64,000 nucleotides of DNA from JAWKOK01 sp963698255 (GTDB lineage: Bacteria > Chloroflexota > Anaerolineae > Caldilineales > Caldilineaceae). The stretch spans positions 1-64,000 of the forward strand of contig CAVOQD010000022.1 of the NCBI GenBank assembly GCA_963698255.1, read 5' to 3'. Shown one piece after another: positions 1 to 9,908 of the stretch. The notes below the pieces were generated by a model. The model was not told the origin of the DNA. It saw only the letters and a program-made list of their open reading frames with translations, and searched no databases. Each line of letters begins with the position of its first letter. Position 1 is the first letter of the stretch. The position numbers were made by a program, and so were the translations under genes.

Positions 1-432
1 GCCAAGATGGAGCGGGTGGGGGTCTTCGGTACGCTCTCGGTCAGTTTTGTGGCCGCCACGGTCATGGCTGCGCTGGGGCTGCTGACCTACACCTACGCTT
101 CACTGCAGGAACGACGCCAGCAGTTCGCGGTGGTGCGCGCTGTCGGTCTCTATCACAACCAGGTCATCCGTCAGGTGGCCATCGAGTACACGGTGCTGAT
201 GATCTTCGGAGCCATCGCCGGCATCGCCATCGGCACGGCGGCAGCAACGATGTTTGTGCCGCTCTTCCGCGTCGTCGGCGGGGCCACGCCCCAGCCGCCG
301 CTGATTCCCATCGTCGCCGCCACAGAGGTCATTCCGCTGGCCGTCAGCTTCATCGGTGTCATGCTCGTGGCCGAGCTGGTCATCATCGGCGTGGCGTTGA
401 AGGGACGGTTGTTTACGGCGTTGAGGATGTGA
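1..432 (+). CDS. FtsX/MacB-type ABC transporter permease, C-terminal part
   Basis: The frame is open from the first base, so this is the 3' end of a larger gene cut by the window. The about 143 codons contain three hydrophobic segments (roughly residues 10-28, 60-82 and 108-132). Between the first two lies a cytoplasmic stretch with ERRQQFAVVRAVGL, the form found in FtsX-family permeases just before the last helices. Such proteins are the membrane half of ABC systems that move lipoproteins or drugs, or act mechanically on the envelope. The ATPase partner would lie to the left and is not visible, so the substrate cannot be named. It ends in TGA and is followed by a large inverted repeat. Confidence 0.8.
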   Translation, partial: AKMERVGVFGTLSVSFVAATVMAALGLLTYTYASLQERRQQFAVVRAVGLYHNQVIRQVAIEYTVLMIFGAIAGIAIGTAAATMFVPLFRVVGGATPQPPLIPIVAATEVIPLAVSFIGVMLVAELVIIGVALKGRLFTALRM

Positions 433-437
433 GGGCT

Positions 438-584
438 GCTGCGTGCTGCTTGCTACGTGAGGTCTTCTAGGCGTTCCTGTTGGGATCGCACGATCAGAGT
501 TGACAACGCACTTCAAGCGACAGCTTTCGCGCACACGCAGCACGCGCACGCCGCACGCATCTCACGCAGCACGCAGCACGCAGC
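438..584. repeat. Inverted repeat of the CTGCGTGCTGC family
   Basis: Positions 438-461 and 561-584 are reverse complements over 24 bases with two mismatches and enclose about 100 bases. The right part (about 536-592) is a low-complexity run of GCAGCACGCA units. The repeat begins six bases after the stop of the permease. Related sequence occurs at 26052-26090 and 27655-27761. Confidence 0.7.
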
Positions 585-628
585 ACGCAGCATTCTCTTC
601 CTACAACCGAATATCCTGCTTGCTCCAG

Positions 629-1806
629 CTATCGCCCAGGATGCGACGCCGACGGCTTTTGCCTTCGCCTTCGCTGACCACACGCGTGGCAGGTCGGGTC
701 GTTTGCCGGATGTCCGGGTTGCAGGTCGATGCCCAGGCCCGGTCGCTCGGGCGGCAGGGGCAGGTGGCCGTCCACCACCTTGATTTCGATATCGGTCAGC
801 TCTTTGAAATAGGTGCGGTAGAAGGCGCGCACGGTCTCCATTTCAAAGAGATTGGGGATGTGGCGGCCACATGCAGGATTGGCCATGTGGGCGATCGGAC
901 CGCCGGCGTTGTGCAGCACGATGGGCAGGCCAAAGGCCTCGGCCATGGAGGCGAGGCGCTTCGTCTCGCCGATGCCGCCGGTCCAGGCCACATCGGTCTT
1001 GAGGATCTGGCTGGCGCCCTCGACGATCCAGATCGCGCATCTGCCAGCGGCTGAGCAGCGGTTCGCTGCCCACCATGCGGGATCTTGAGCGCCTGGCTCA
1101 GGCGCCGATCTCCTGGTGGTTGAGCGCAGGCAGCACTTCCTCGATAAAGTAGATGTTGTAGGGTTCCAGCGCGTAGCAGATCTGCTCTCGCGGCCCGGCT
1201 CAAGCGGAAGTGCATCTCGATGCCGATGCGAAAGTGCTCGCCCACGGCCTTGCGGATGCTGCGCACCGGCTCCAGCCCGGCCTCGATCTCCTCCGGCTGA
1301 TGGTCTGGCCCAGGAGCGCACGCTGTATTTGTCGAAGGGCCAGATTTTCATGCCCCGTGAGCCCTCGGCCTGCAGTTCCAGGGCCAGGCTGCCGGCGTTG
1401 TCGTGAAAGCGGTGAAAGTCGTCGTAGGGCGGTGGCCGATGCAGGTGTTGTAGGTGCTGATCCGATCGCGCACGGGGCCGCCCAGCAGTCGGTAGACCGG
1501 CGTGTTCAGGCTCTTGCCCAGGATGTCCCACAGCGCCATCTCCACGGCGGAGAGGGCGCGCAGCTCGGCCCCGGCAAAGCCGTGAAAGATGAGTTGTTCG
1601 AAGCAGAAGTTCCACAGCCGCTGGATGTCGCGCGGGTCGTTGCCCAGCAGAATCGGGGCCAGCGTGCCGTGCAGCGCCCCGCGTGAGCCCGGCACCTTGT
1701 CGTAGGTTTCGCCCAGCCCGACGATGCCCTCGTCGGTGTGGACACGCACAAACAGCAGGCGCGGCAGGTCGTCAAAGGTCAGTGATTCGATCTTGGTAAT
1801 TTTCAT
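629..1806 (-). CDS. Mandelate racemase/muconate lactonizing enzyme family dehydratase (frame-shifted)
   Basis: An enolase-superfamily enzyme of about 390 residues, probably a sugar-acid dehydratase. The N-terminal capping domain starts at MKITKIESLTF (ATG at 1806) and runs through GLGETYDKVPGSRGAL and EMALWDILGK. The barrel shows GMKIWPFD, where the acid-base lysine is expected. Near the end come DVAWTGGIGETKRLASMAEA and the LHNAGGP region, which carries the likely catalytic histidine. The reading frame changes at about 1440, 1315, 1195 and 1030, so no intact product is encoded as written. The family pattern persists through all frames, which favours sequencing error over decay. The substrate cannot be assigned. 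Its exact C-terminus is uncertain because the last residues look out of frame. Confidence 0.75.
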
Positions 1807-1835
1807 GGGGTGTCCGATGGTGATGATTTTCTTGC

Positions 1836-1976
1836 CACAGATGGACACGGATTATAGATAAGATTCACAGACGGTATCTGTGCTGGATCAGCGCGCGATC
1901 AATCTCGCAGATCATATCTGATGAGCAGAATCCTGCAGATTTATCTGTGTCCATCTGTGCAATCCGTGTATCTATG
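1836..1976. repeat. Inverted repeat with CACAGATGGACAC arms
   Basis: CACAGATGGACACGGAT at 1836-1852 is mirrored by ATCTGTGTCCATCTGTG at 1943-1959. The interior carries further ATCTGTG-type sequence. The element lies between two minus-strand genes and overlaps the 3' end of the upstream one. Confidence 0.6.
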
Positions 1977-2272
1977 CAACTCGTTAACTGACAAAGCTCT
2001 GCCACGATCTCCTCCCACTCCTCGGCCAGCGTGGCCTGCGAGTGGGGACGACCGGCCTTGCGATACCAGTAGCCGGCGTTGAACTCGTCGCCCTCGACGC
2101 GGTGCAGGTAGGCGTGGACCCAGGCGCCGGTGGCGTCGTCCTGATCCTGGGCTTTGGCGTGGGCCTCGTCCCAGTTGCCGTTGGCGTCGTACCACATGGC
2201 TTGCAGGGCCAGGCTCGTGCCCGCGGGTGGGGCCTCATCTTGCAGGGTTGCTTTGAATTCGTCAAGCGTCAT
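1865..2272 (-). CDS. Small conserved-type protein of unknown function
   Basis: A 135-residue intact frame with ATG at 2272 and an AGGAG site eight bases upstream. The N-terminal about 95 residues are acidic and rich in Trp and Ala (WYDANGNWDEAHAKAQ, HAYLHRVEGDEFNAGYWYRKAG). The spacing of aromatic and acidic residues suggests a helical, TPR- or Sel1-like fold; that is inference only. The last about 40 residues (from about CQLTSCIDTR) are encoded inside the CACAGATGGACAC repeat and look unlike the rest, so the original C-terminus was probably replaced when the repeat arrived. I do not recognise a named family. Confidence 0.55.
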   Translation of the reverse strand: MTLDEFKATLQDEAPPAGTSLALQAMWYDANGNWDEAHAKAQDQDDATGAWVHAYLHRVEGDEFNAGYWYRKAGRPHSQATLAEEWEEIVAELCQLTSCIDTRIAQMDTDKSAGFCSSDMICEIDRALIQHRYRL

Positions 2273-2323
2273 CGATTTTCTCCTGTCTTTTTCTCGCTTC
2301 CCGTATTTATACCAAGTGTCCGG

Positions 2324-3189
2324 TCAACGATCGTGTAGGGTCGCACCTACGAAATCATGGTTCATGAATGGGCAAACGGTATTACTCATTCTCGGCATTT
2401 CGCTATGCCGGCTGCATGTTTCAGTTGCTTTCCGCCTCATCCCACACAGGCGATCGGCCAGATCGCCGATAGCATCGGCAAGGGCGACAACCTCCGGCTT
2501 GTCTGCAAGACAGCCGGAATCCAGACCCAGGCTGTCTGAATCGCCTGCCACATTCCATCCGACCGAGAGTCTGAGATCGTCCTCGGGCGTGCGACAAGCG
2601 GGACCGGCAGCGGCCACTACTGCTTGGACTCGCAGCAACAGAGCCTCCAGATCGGTCTCGGACGGCTCGACAACGCAGCGTTCATAGTTGGGGCCCCAGT
2701 CCACCTGGATTAGTTCTGGAATACCGGAAAACAGTTTGGCCTCGATGAAGGGAAAGGGCCGCTCGTCGGGCGGTACTCGCGTCCAGGATTTCTTCGGTGT
2801 GGTTTATCCTCATGTTTACCCTGAAGAAGGGCTGAAAATCCTGCTTGAGAATCGGGATCTGGCGTTGGCTCACGCTCCGGCGCTGTGAGCACAAGACCTG
2901 CGTAGGTTAGACCGGCTACCACGACAGCGACGCCGATCCAGATCCACTGGACACGCAAAGACAACAGAGCCACGATCAATGCGCTAACGACCAGGCTCGC
3001 CAACGCGCCGACCATCATGCCGCCAAGGACATCGGCAACGCCGCCAAGCCCCATGTCGACGTCGACGAAGAGCTTGACCCACAGGAGACCAAGCGCCGTG
3101 CCGGCAAAGAGATTGGATACCACCACAACAAGCCCAGTGGCGATACGCTGAAACCAGCTGACTTCCTTACTGCTCACATCCTGTTTCAA
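2324..3189 (-). CDS. Membrane protein of unknown function (frame-shifted)
   Basis: The start is TTG at 3189 with GAGG upstream. The first about 100 residues hold three to four hydrophobic segments (VVVVSNLFAGTALGLLWV, a Gly/Ala-rich segment near residue 45, VSALIVALLSL, IGVAVVVAGLTYAGLVL). A frame change near 2790 leads into a soluble C-terminal domain that reads about PFIEAKLFSGIPELIQVDW and continues through ETDLEALLLRVQAVV and DLRLSVGWNVAGDSD. I do not recognise the family. Its position between a dehydratase and a hydrolase gives no clue to function. Confidence 0.5.
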
Positions 3190-3284
3190 CCTTGAGCCTC
3201 ATTTCATTCTCGGTCCGGTCGAGATCAAAATCACGCCCGGCTTTTCAGCACCACTGGCGCCCAAAGTTCGCATTCACGAAATCA

Positions 3285-4098
3285 TCAATTGGCGCTTTTC
3301 AGATTCGCTTCCAAAAATGCCAACGTCTGTTGCCATGCATCTCCTGGTGTGCCAGGCTGATCGTAGTTCTCTTCATCGAGAAAACCATGACCCACGCCGG
3401 AATATATTGTGATCTCATTTGGCACATTCAAACTGTTGAGCGCAGCCTCGAATTCCAGTACATCTTCGGGGAAAATCTGCTGATCTTCTTCTGCAAAAAT
3501 GCCCAGCACCGGCTGTCCATCGGTCAATGGACGCAGCAACTCCGGATCAGTCACAACAGCGCCATAGTACATGATGGTGACGGCCAAATTTTCCGACTGG
3601 CGTAAGCCAAGTTGGAGTGAATGGCCGCCGCCGAAGCAGAATCCCATCGTTGCCACTTTGTCGGGGTCGGTGCTCTCTAGATCACGCAGAAAGGCAAGCC
3701 CCGCGTCCAGATCGCTCAGTTGTCTGTGCTTCGGGCGTTGTCGTCACGAGCCAGATAGCGCGCGGAATCGACTCTGTCACATTGCCACGATAGGCGTCTG
3801 CTGCCAGTACGACATATCCTTGCTCAGCCAGCGCATCGGCCAAGATAGTCATACCCTCATTGAGTCCCCACCATTCGTGAATTAGCAGGATCGCCGGGTG
3901 TGGGCCGGGCGTGTCCGGCTCAGCAAGATAGCCAATCAACGTGTTTCCAGCCTCGTCGGTGAAGGTAACATTGGCAAACTCTGCGCTAGAGTCAGACGTA
4001 GCTGAATCATAGATGATGAAGCCGGCGAAGACCGCAACAAGTGCGAAAACCGCAGCAACTACTCCGAGCAAAATGCGCTTAAGCCATTTCCAAATCAT
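3285..4098 (-). CDS. Dienelactone hydrolase family protein, membrane-anchored (frame-shifted)
   Basis: An alpha/beta hydrolase of the dienelactone hydrolase family, with one N-terminal membrane anchor (residues about 5-28) placing the enzyme outside the membrane. The first segment carries HEWWGL, the family's conserved glutamate region. After a frame change near 3670-3720 come the nucleophile elbow GFCFGGG, with Cys as nucleophile, the acid AEEDQ and the histidine GVGHGF; these form the Cys-Asp-His triad typical of the family. I chose ATG at 4098 because AAAGGA lies five bases upstream; an ATG at 4104 is the alternative. Family members hydrolyse lactones or other esters; the substrate here is unknown. 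Confidence 0.8.
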
Positions 4099-4124
4099 AG
4101 TCATCCTTTTTTTTTCTGAGTTCG

Positions 4125-4188
4125 GGCATTTCTGTGGTTGCACCGCCCGGCGGCTTTAGCCCCGGGCGGTGCAACCACAGAAAATGCC
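4125..4188. terminator. Strong hairpin followed by T-run
   Basis: GGCATTTCTGTGGTTGCACC at 4125-4144 pairs with the complementary arm at 4169-4188, with one bulged base. CCCGGCGGCTTTAGCCCCGG forms the inner part. A run of T at 4198-4204 follows on the plus strand. It lies between minus-strand genes and may terminate on either strand or be a dispersed palindrome. Confidence 0.6.
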
Positions 4189-4239
4189 AGAACCAGCTTT
4201 TTTTGATGCGATAGGGATTCGTATTTCACAACAAATGGC

Positions 4240-4392
4240 GTCCATATAGATTGTCAGGATGTCATGGCCAAGCTGACGCAATTCGTCCATAACGAGGCGG
4301 GGGATATTCTCGTCTGTCTATAATTCGGCCACGGGTTAGCTCATTTCATGCTCATCGATCTGGCGATCGATTTTCGCCTGATGGTCGAGAAT
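4240..4392 (-). pseudogene. Relic of a DUF433-DUF5615 type toxin-antitoxin pair
   Basis: On the minus strand, 4392-4336 reads ILDHQAKIDRQIDEHEMS then stop, which resembles the C-terminus of DUF433 antitoxins. Just downstream, 4317-4240 reads TDENIPRLVMDELRQLGHDI, the N-terminal motif of DUF5615 (Mut7-C/PIN-like) toxins. Both pieces lack the rest of their genes: no start is present for the first, and the second loses the family pattern after about 25 residues. The order and spacing match the usual antitoxin-toxin pair. The assignment rests on short motifs recognised by eye. Confidence 0.45.
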
Positions 4393-4447
4393 TCACATTG
4401 CGCATTCATCATGAGTGTATCACCGTCGTCAAGGGTAGCGCAACGCC

Positions 4448-5732
4448 CTACCAGCGCAGCGCTTCAAAGGTCCAATCCGGCACAACCTTCTGCATCTCGA
4501 TTTCGTCGTTGCGCTCAGTCAGACCACACTGGTTGTAGGTTTCATGCAATCTGGCCAGCGCCGCCCGATCAAGCTCGACGCCCAACCCCGGCTCGTTGGG
4601 AATGACGACCGTGCCTTCGTCAAACTGAATGCGCCCGCCCACGATCACTTCTTCGCTCTGCCACGGATAGTGGGTGTCACAGGCATAGGTCAGGTTGGGC
4701 GTGGCCGCGGCCAGATGGGCCATGGCCATCAGCGAAATGCCCACGTGGCTGTTGGAGTGCATGGAGACGCCGCGGTCAAAGGTCTTGCAGATGCGCGACA
4801 GTTGAATCGACGAGCGCAGCCCGCCCCAGAAGTGATGATCGCTGAGGATGATCTGCTCGGAGCCCAGGGCCACACTGCCGGGAATGTCGTCGAACGAGGT
4901 CGTACACATGTTGGTGGCCATGGGAATGTCGACTGCCTGCGCCACCTCGGCCATGGCCTCTTGACCGCGTACCGGATCTTCGTAGTATTCCAGCATGCCC
5001 TCCATGCTTGCGCCCCATTCGATCGCAGTCTCTACTGACCAGATGGCATTTGGGTCGAGCCGCAGCGGCGTCTCCGGCCCAAAGGCCTCGCGCAGCGCGA
5101 ACATGGCAGCGACCTCTTCGTCCGGCGGCATGGCGCCGCCCTTGAGCTTGATCGACTTGAAGCCGAACTCGTCGCACATGGCCTGGGCCTGGGCAACGAC
5201 GCCCTGCCGGATCGAGCGCTGCTGCCTGCCGTGCAGCGGCCCAGCCGGTGGCGACGGGATCGGTGTCGAAGCCAAGCGCACCGCCTGCGCCCTCATACTT
5301 GTAGAAGAGATAGGCTGAGAAGGGTACCCGATCGCGCGCCCGTCCGCCGAGCAGGTCGACGACGGGTCGGCCGGTGGCCTTGCCCATGAGGTCGAAACAG
5401 GCGACCTCGATGGCGCTGTAGACATGGACCATACGCCGCTTGCTCCCAGCGAGACTGGCCGCGATCCTCGCTCTCCTCGCCAAAGCGAGCCTCCAGGCCC
5501 TGTGAATGGCGTTCAGTTGGAACGGGTCCTGGCCGATGACCCACTCACGCGCCTCCTCCAGCGCAGCCCGGGTCGACTCGCTGCCGGGCACCTCACCCAG
5601 GCCATAGATGTTGTCGTCAGTCACCAGTTCGACGATGATGCGCAGCGCATAGGGCGCATGAAGTCCGGCGGCATTGAGCAACGGCGGATCGGTGATGGCG
5701 ATGGGCGTGATGTGCATTTCGGTGATTTTCAT
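4448..5732 (-). CDS. gudD: Glucarate dehydratase-like enolase-superfamily enzyme (frame-shifted)
   Basis: Dehydrates D-glucarate or a close aldarate to a 2-keto-3-deoxy sugar acid. The N-terminus (MKITEMHITPIAITDPPLLN, then LHAPYALR) and AYLFYKYEG are typical of glucarate dehydratases. The barrel carries SIKLKGG with the paired lysines, LDPNAIW and EYYEDP as metal-ligand regions, NMCTTSF, and DHHFWGG and SNSHVGISL toward the C-terminal end. The length of about 428 residues fits the family. The frame changes once, near 5225. The ATG at 5732 has GAGGA upstream. It follows a binding protein and two permeases on the same strand, so it is likely the catabolic enzyme of that importer operon. Confidence 0.82.
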
Positions 5733-5853
5733 TGGATGTCCTCATCGTTGATGCTCTAAATGTTCGTTCGACTGGAAGCGTAGCAAGATACTGTCCGGTT
5801 TATTGAGTAGGGAACCGACACGAATCTGCGCTACGAAAGAGAGTCAGCCGCGC

Positions 5854-5889
5854 AAAGGCGCAAGGTGGTGTCACCTACCTTGCGCCTTT
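5854..5889. terminator. Hairpin between permease gene and gudD-like gene
   Basis: AAAGGCGCAAGGT (5854-5866) is exactly mirrored by ACCTTGCGCCTTT (5877-5889) with a ten-base loop. It sits in the 223-base gap between the two genes, so it may attenuate transcription into the dehydratase gene. No long T-run follows on the minus strand. Confidence 0.6.
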
Positions 5890-5955
5890 GAGAAGTTCAG
5901 TTTCCATTGCCACTGAAAACAGCAATCTGCTGTTTCCCGTATGGTTCGTGCACGG

Positions 5956-6818
5956 TTATCCCTTCACACTGCCCGCCGTTAGACCGGCGACCATGAAGCG
6001 CTGGCCCCACATGTAGAAGATGACCACGGGCACCGAGATGAGCAGCGACGGCGGCCATGAGCATGCCCCAGGGATAGATGTCGCCGAAGATGGTCTGGGC
6101 CAGACCCACGGGCAGGGTCATCAGCTTCTCGCTGGTGATGAAGACGAAGGCGTAGAGGTATTCCTTCCAGGCCGCGGTGAAGGAGAAGAGCGTCACGCCA
6201 GCAGGGCCGGCGTGGTCAGCGGCAGGGTCACGCACGAGGAATGCCTGCAGCCGCGTGGCCCGTCCACCATGGCCGCGTGTTCCAGTTCCTCGGGGATGGC
6301 GCGATAGTAGCCCATGAGCAGCCAGGTGGCGAAGGGAATCATGGCGGTAGGATAGGTGAGAATCAGCGCCCAGCGCGTGTTGATCACGCCCAGGTCGGCC
6401 AGGATGCCGTAGAGCGGGATGAACATGAGTGCGGCCGGCAGCAGGTAGGTGATGAGCAGCACGCGTTTGCATGGTCTGGGCGCCGAGGAATTTGAGACGC
6501 GCCAGGGCATAGGCGCCCAGCGCAGCGACGACGACGGCCAGTGCGGTGGTGACCACGGAGACGATGGCCGAGTTGCGGAACCAGACGAAGAAGGGCTCCT
6601 CGTAGAAGAGGCGGTAGAACTGCTCGGTGGTCCACGGATTCGGGCCAGAAGATGTCCGTGCGCTGGCTGATCTGCAGGTCGCTCTTGAAGGAGGTGACCA
6701 GGATCCAGTAGAAGGGAAAGAGCACGAAGCAAGAGCATGAGCGCCAGACCGATGCCGCGGACGATCGCCGCCAATCAGCTGGCCGCGCTTGCGGCTGGCC
6801 TTGCCCTTGGGCAGACAC
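5956..6818 (-). CDS. Carbohydrate ABC transporter permease, MalG type (frame-shifted)
   Basis: Inner-membrane half of a sugar-type ABC importer (CUT1 class). Segments in three frames together give the family layout: first helix with FPFYWILVTSFKSD, then EEPFFVWFRNSAIVSVVTTA, LLPAALMFIPLYGILADLG, the cytoplasmic coupling (EAA-like) loop EELEHAAMVDG, and VTLFSFTAAWKEYLYAFVF. The end reads MVAGLTAGSVKG. At least four frame changes occur (about 6730, 6650, 6470 and 6220). It overlaps the end of the MalF-type gene upstream. The partner permease and the binding protein precede it, and gudD-like follows. Confidence 0.78.
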
Positions 6819-7834
6819 GCGCCCAATGCAACTCGGCGACCCAGACGAAGGGGTAGGCGATGATGCTGCCGATCGAGTCCGAGGATGCGCCGATGCCGTC
6901 GATGACCCGATCCTGCCAGGTCACCTCCATCGTCGCGGCCACATCGCGGCGCATGTAGCGCGAGAGGAGCAGGATGAAGAAGGCCAGCACCGGCGTCAGG
7001 CTGAAGGCGACGGCGGTACCCGGTCCAAATTGGAGCGAACGGATGGCCTTCTCGTAGGCCATGATCGAGTAGACCTTGGTCAGGTTGCCGGGACCGCCGT
7101 TGGTCAGCAAGAAGATGGTCTCGAAGTTGTTAAAGGTCCAGATGGTGGAGAGCAGCGTGGCCACGGCGATGACGAAGCGCAGACCCGGCAGGGTGATGCT
7201 GGTGAAGCGCTGCCAGGCATTGGCCCCGTCGATCTCGGCCGCTTCGTACAGCTCGGCGTCGATGGAGGAAAGACCGGCCAGCATGTTGACGGTGAAGAAG
7301 GGAATGCCGGCCCACACGTTGACGGCAATGACCGCAGCCATGGCGTTTTGGGATCGGAGAGCCAGGCCACCGGCTGGTCGATGATGCCGAGCGCCATGCA
7401 GGATCGGGTTGAGCCCGCCGAAGATGGGCTCATAGATGGAGCGCCAGGTGAGCGCCTGCACCACCGAGGGGATGATCCAGGGCAGCAGGATCAGGCCGGT
7501 CAGCAGGTTGCGGAAGCGTTTCTGGCCGTGCAGCAGCAGCGCTGCGATCATGCCGAAGATCAGCTTGAAGACGATGGACCCGGCGGTGAAGATGACGGTG
7601 GCGCGTACGGCTTGGCGATAGAATGGATCTTGGTAGAGACGGACGTAGTTGTCGAGACCGACAAAGACGTTCTCTCAGACGTCGTCATGCTGCAGATTGC
7701 TAGATGGGCCAGGCATGAAGATGATCAGAAGAGGATCGGCGCAATAAAGAAAGGCGCCAGTCGCACCGAAGACGACCATCGAGAATGACGATGGGCGCCA
7801 GAGTGGAAGCAGACAGCGATCTGCTGCGTGCCAT
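6775..7834 (-). CDS. Carbohydrate ABC transporter permease, MalF type (frame-shifted N-terminus)
   Basis: Second membrane subunit of the importer. The start ATG at 7834 has AGGAG five bases upstream. The first 100 residues need at least two frame corrections (between 7790 and 7660); after them NVFVGLDNYVRLYQDPFYRQ is readable. From 7551 the frame is mostly open, with a local shift near 7350-7390: LLPWIIPSVVQALTWRSIY, NVWAGIPFFTVNMLAGLSSI, the coupling loop ELYEAAEIDGANAWQRF, and ETIFLLTNGGPGN, all typical of MalF/UgpA-like permeases. The last about 35 residues may be out of frame and overlap the MalG-type gene. Confidence 0.8.
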
Positions 7835-8067
7835 GAGTTCTCCTAATCGTGCCATGCAGGATGCCGCTGCAGTTCTACGATAAAGGCCGTGACGACCGGG
7901 CCTCGACGCCATAGAGCGCGTATGAGGGCAGCGGCCGTGCTTGTATGTGACACCATGGATTGCTGGCGTATCAGACAGGATATCGCAGGCTTTTCCGGCA
8001 GGAATCCGGATCTGTCCGCCAAATCAGCCTATCTGCGGTCTATTCGCGTTCGCGCCACCAGACGCCG

Positions 8068-9467
8068 TTAGCTGAAGAAGCCCATATCCTGGCCGATGGA
8101 GACGATGCGATCGTGGGCCTGAGCAACGGCGTCAGCCGGGGCCGACGCCCTGGGCGACGATCTGGGCCATCATGTCGGTGAGCACGGCCTGTTGGGCAAT
8201 GGCGTCGATCACCGGGCTGGGCTGCGCCGGCCACGAGGCGCCCACATGGTCGCCCTGGGCCGACTTGCCCATGGTGGCCAGGTTGGGATCGGCCTCGAAG
8301 GCTGCACGACCTCGTCCATCTCGTAGTAGCCGGCGTAGGCGGGCAGGAAGAGGCCGGCCGAGACCAGCGAGATGGGCAGGAAGACCGGCGGCGTGATCAT
8401 GTGCTTGGCCAGATCCTTGGAGAGGTCCTGGTCGGCTGCGCCCAGCGGGATCAGGAACTGGCCGCCGCCGCCAGCCTCCAGCATCGTGTTGGTCGGTCCG
8501 ACGGCCGTGCCCATGACCACCGTATCCTCGAAGATGGGGTTGCCGTCGGCCTTGGCCTTGGCGTAGACGCTGGCTGCGTTGTGGGTGTAGCCGATGGTGC
8601 CGGAGAGGAAGGCCTCGTTGTTGCTGGAGTCGGTCCAACTCATGAGGCCGGGCGGCAACATGGACGGCGTACTTCGTCGCTGGTGTAGGTCTCGGTCAGC
8701 CATTCCACCGCGGCCAAGGTCTCGGGCGAGTTGAAGGTGACCTCGCTGATGTCCTCGTTGGTGTAGTGGCCGCCATAGTTCTGGATGACGCCCTCGATGA
8801 AGCCGGTGGCGTCGCCGCCGCTGTTGACGGTCACGCCCCAGCCGTAGAAGTCCTCATCGGGATTGGAGATGGCCAGGGCCGCAGCGCGGCGGTCGTCGTA
8901 GCTGGGCAGGGCCATGGGATCGAAGCCGGCTTCTTCGAACTTGCTGCGCCGGCCAAAGGTGCCGCCGCCGTGCATCATGTAGGGGATGCCGTACCATTCG
9001 CCGTCGATGATGTTGACCGAGGTCTGACCGTAGGGCGGCTCGCCGTAGAGTTCGGTGGTCTCGGCCACGGTGTCGCTCACGATTTCCAGCGCATTCTGCG
9101 AGTAGAGCGCCTGGGTCAGACGGACATGGTAGACCAGGTTGGGCGGGTCGCCGGCCTGGACCTGTGCCAACAGCTTGGGCACGAAGTCCTCGGACGCTTC
9201 GGCGGCCACGGTCGTGGTCTCGACCTCGACGTTGTTCTCCGCGCCCCACTCCATGACGGCCTGGGCGAAGAGATCTTCCATCTCCTTGAAATACTCGCGA
9301 CGGTGCGCGACCAGCAGGGAACCGGCGGCAGCCATCGGCTCTTCACTGCCGGCATCGCTTGCCGGGGCGATCGGCGCTGCACAGGCAGCTAGTGCGGCCA
9401 TGGCCATGGTGCCGCCCATGATCTTCAACATGCTTCGTCGAGATACTCTATTGGTGTTTTCGGACAC
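8068..9467 (-). CDS. Extracellular solute-binding protein, family 1 lipoprotein (frame-shifted)
   Basis: Captures the sugar or sugar acid for the adjacent permeases. The N-terminus has a twin-arginine-like SRRSMLK and a lipobox ending in Cys29 (AALAAC), so it should be exported and lipid-anchored. The mature part shows VPKLLAQVQAGDPPNLVYH, DGEWYGIPYMMHGGGTF and FLIPLGAA. The frame changes near 8690, 8310 and 8145, and the end reads RIVSIGQDMGFFS. The length of about 465 residues is normal for the class. No ATPase gene is in the operon; CUT1 systems often share one encoded elsewhere. Confidence 0.82.
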
Positions 9468-9908
9468 GTTTTCCTCCTCGTTTTGTGGAAAAATGGGTCT
9501 CTTGTCGGTTTGATTTGCAGCCGGACGCTGTTTGATGGGCAGTGCTACAGTGTCCGACTGTTAACAACGGTTGGAATGGGCTAACACAGACGAAGGGCGT
9601 GGAACATCTTCGCCCTCTGTAAGCAACGGGCAGCCAGATGGGTTCATCTGACGATGCTCAGGTGAACAAGACTACACTGGGCCACCTTGCAAAAACGTAG
9701 GCAATGGAACCAGTTTGGGTTTCTAACTGACTTCGAGACGGCTTGTATTCGCTTGGTCTGTCTTCAAATCCACGAGGCCGACAGTCAAAAGGGGAGTCGA
9801 CCTCACAGGCCTTGGACAAGTCGAAACTATGGTCATCTACAGATATCTAGTGAAGAAAGCGTCTGAACGAGATGGGGAAAGACGTTTATGTCTATCGATC
9901 GAGTCGGT
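9468..9908. other. Gap upstream of the binding-protein operon
   Basis: This 441-base stretch should contain the promoter of the minus-strand importer operon, but I see no convincing -35/-10 pair. It holds a short hairpin, GAAGGGCG / CGCCCTC, near 9591-9616. No coding pattern is visible. Confidence 0.35.

Noticed and set aside
536..592. Possible CRISPR or tandem-repeat array (GCAGCACGCA units)
   Set aside because: The units are about 8-10 bases with no spacers, and the block pairs with 438-461 as an inverted repeat.
629..1806. Calling the frame-shifted enzymes true pseudogenes
   Set aside because: Motifs and coding density continue through every shift, and likely essential genes are hit too, so sequencing error is more probable.
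6826..7788. 320-codon plus-strand frame over the MalF-type permease
   Set aside because: Gln/Asp/Gly-rich without domain features; the opposite strand encodes clear permease motifs.
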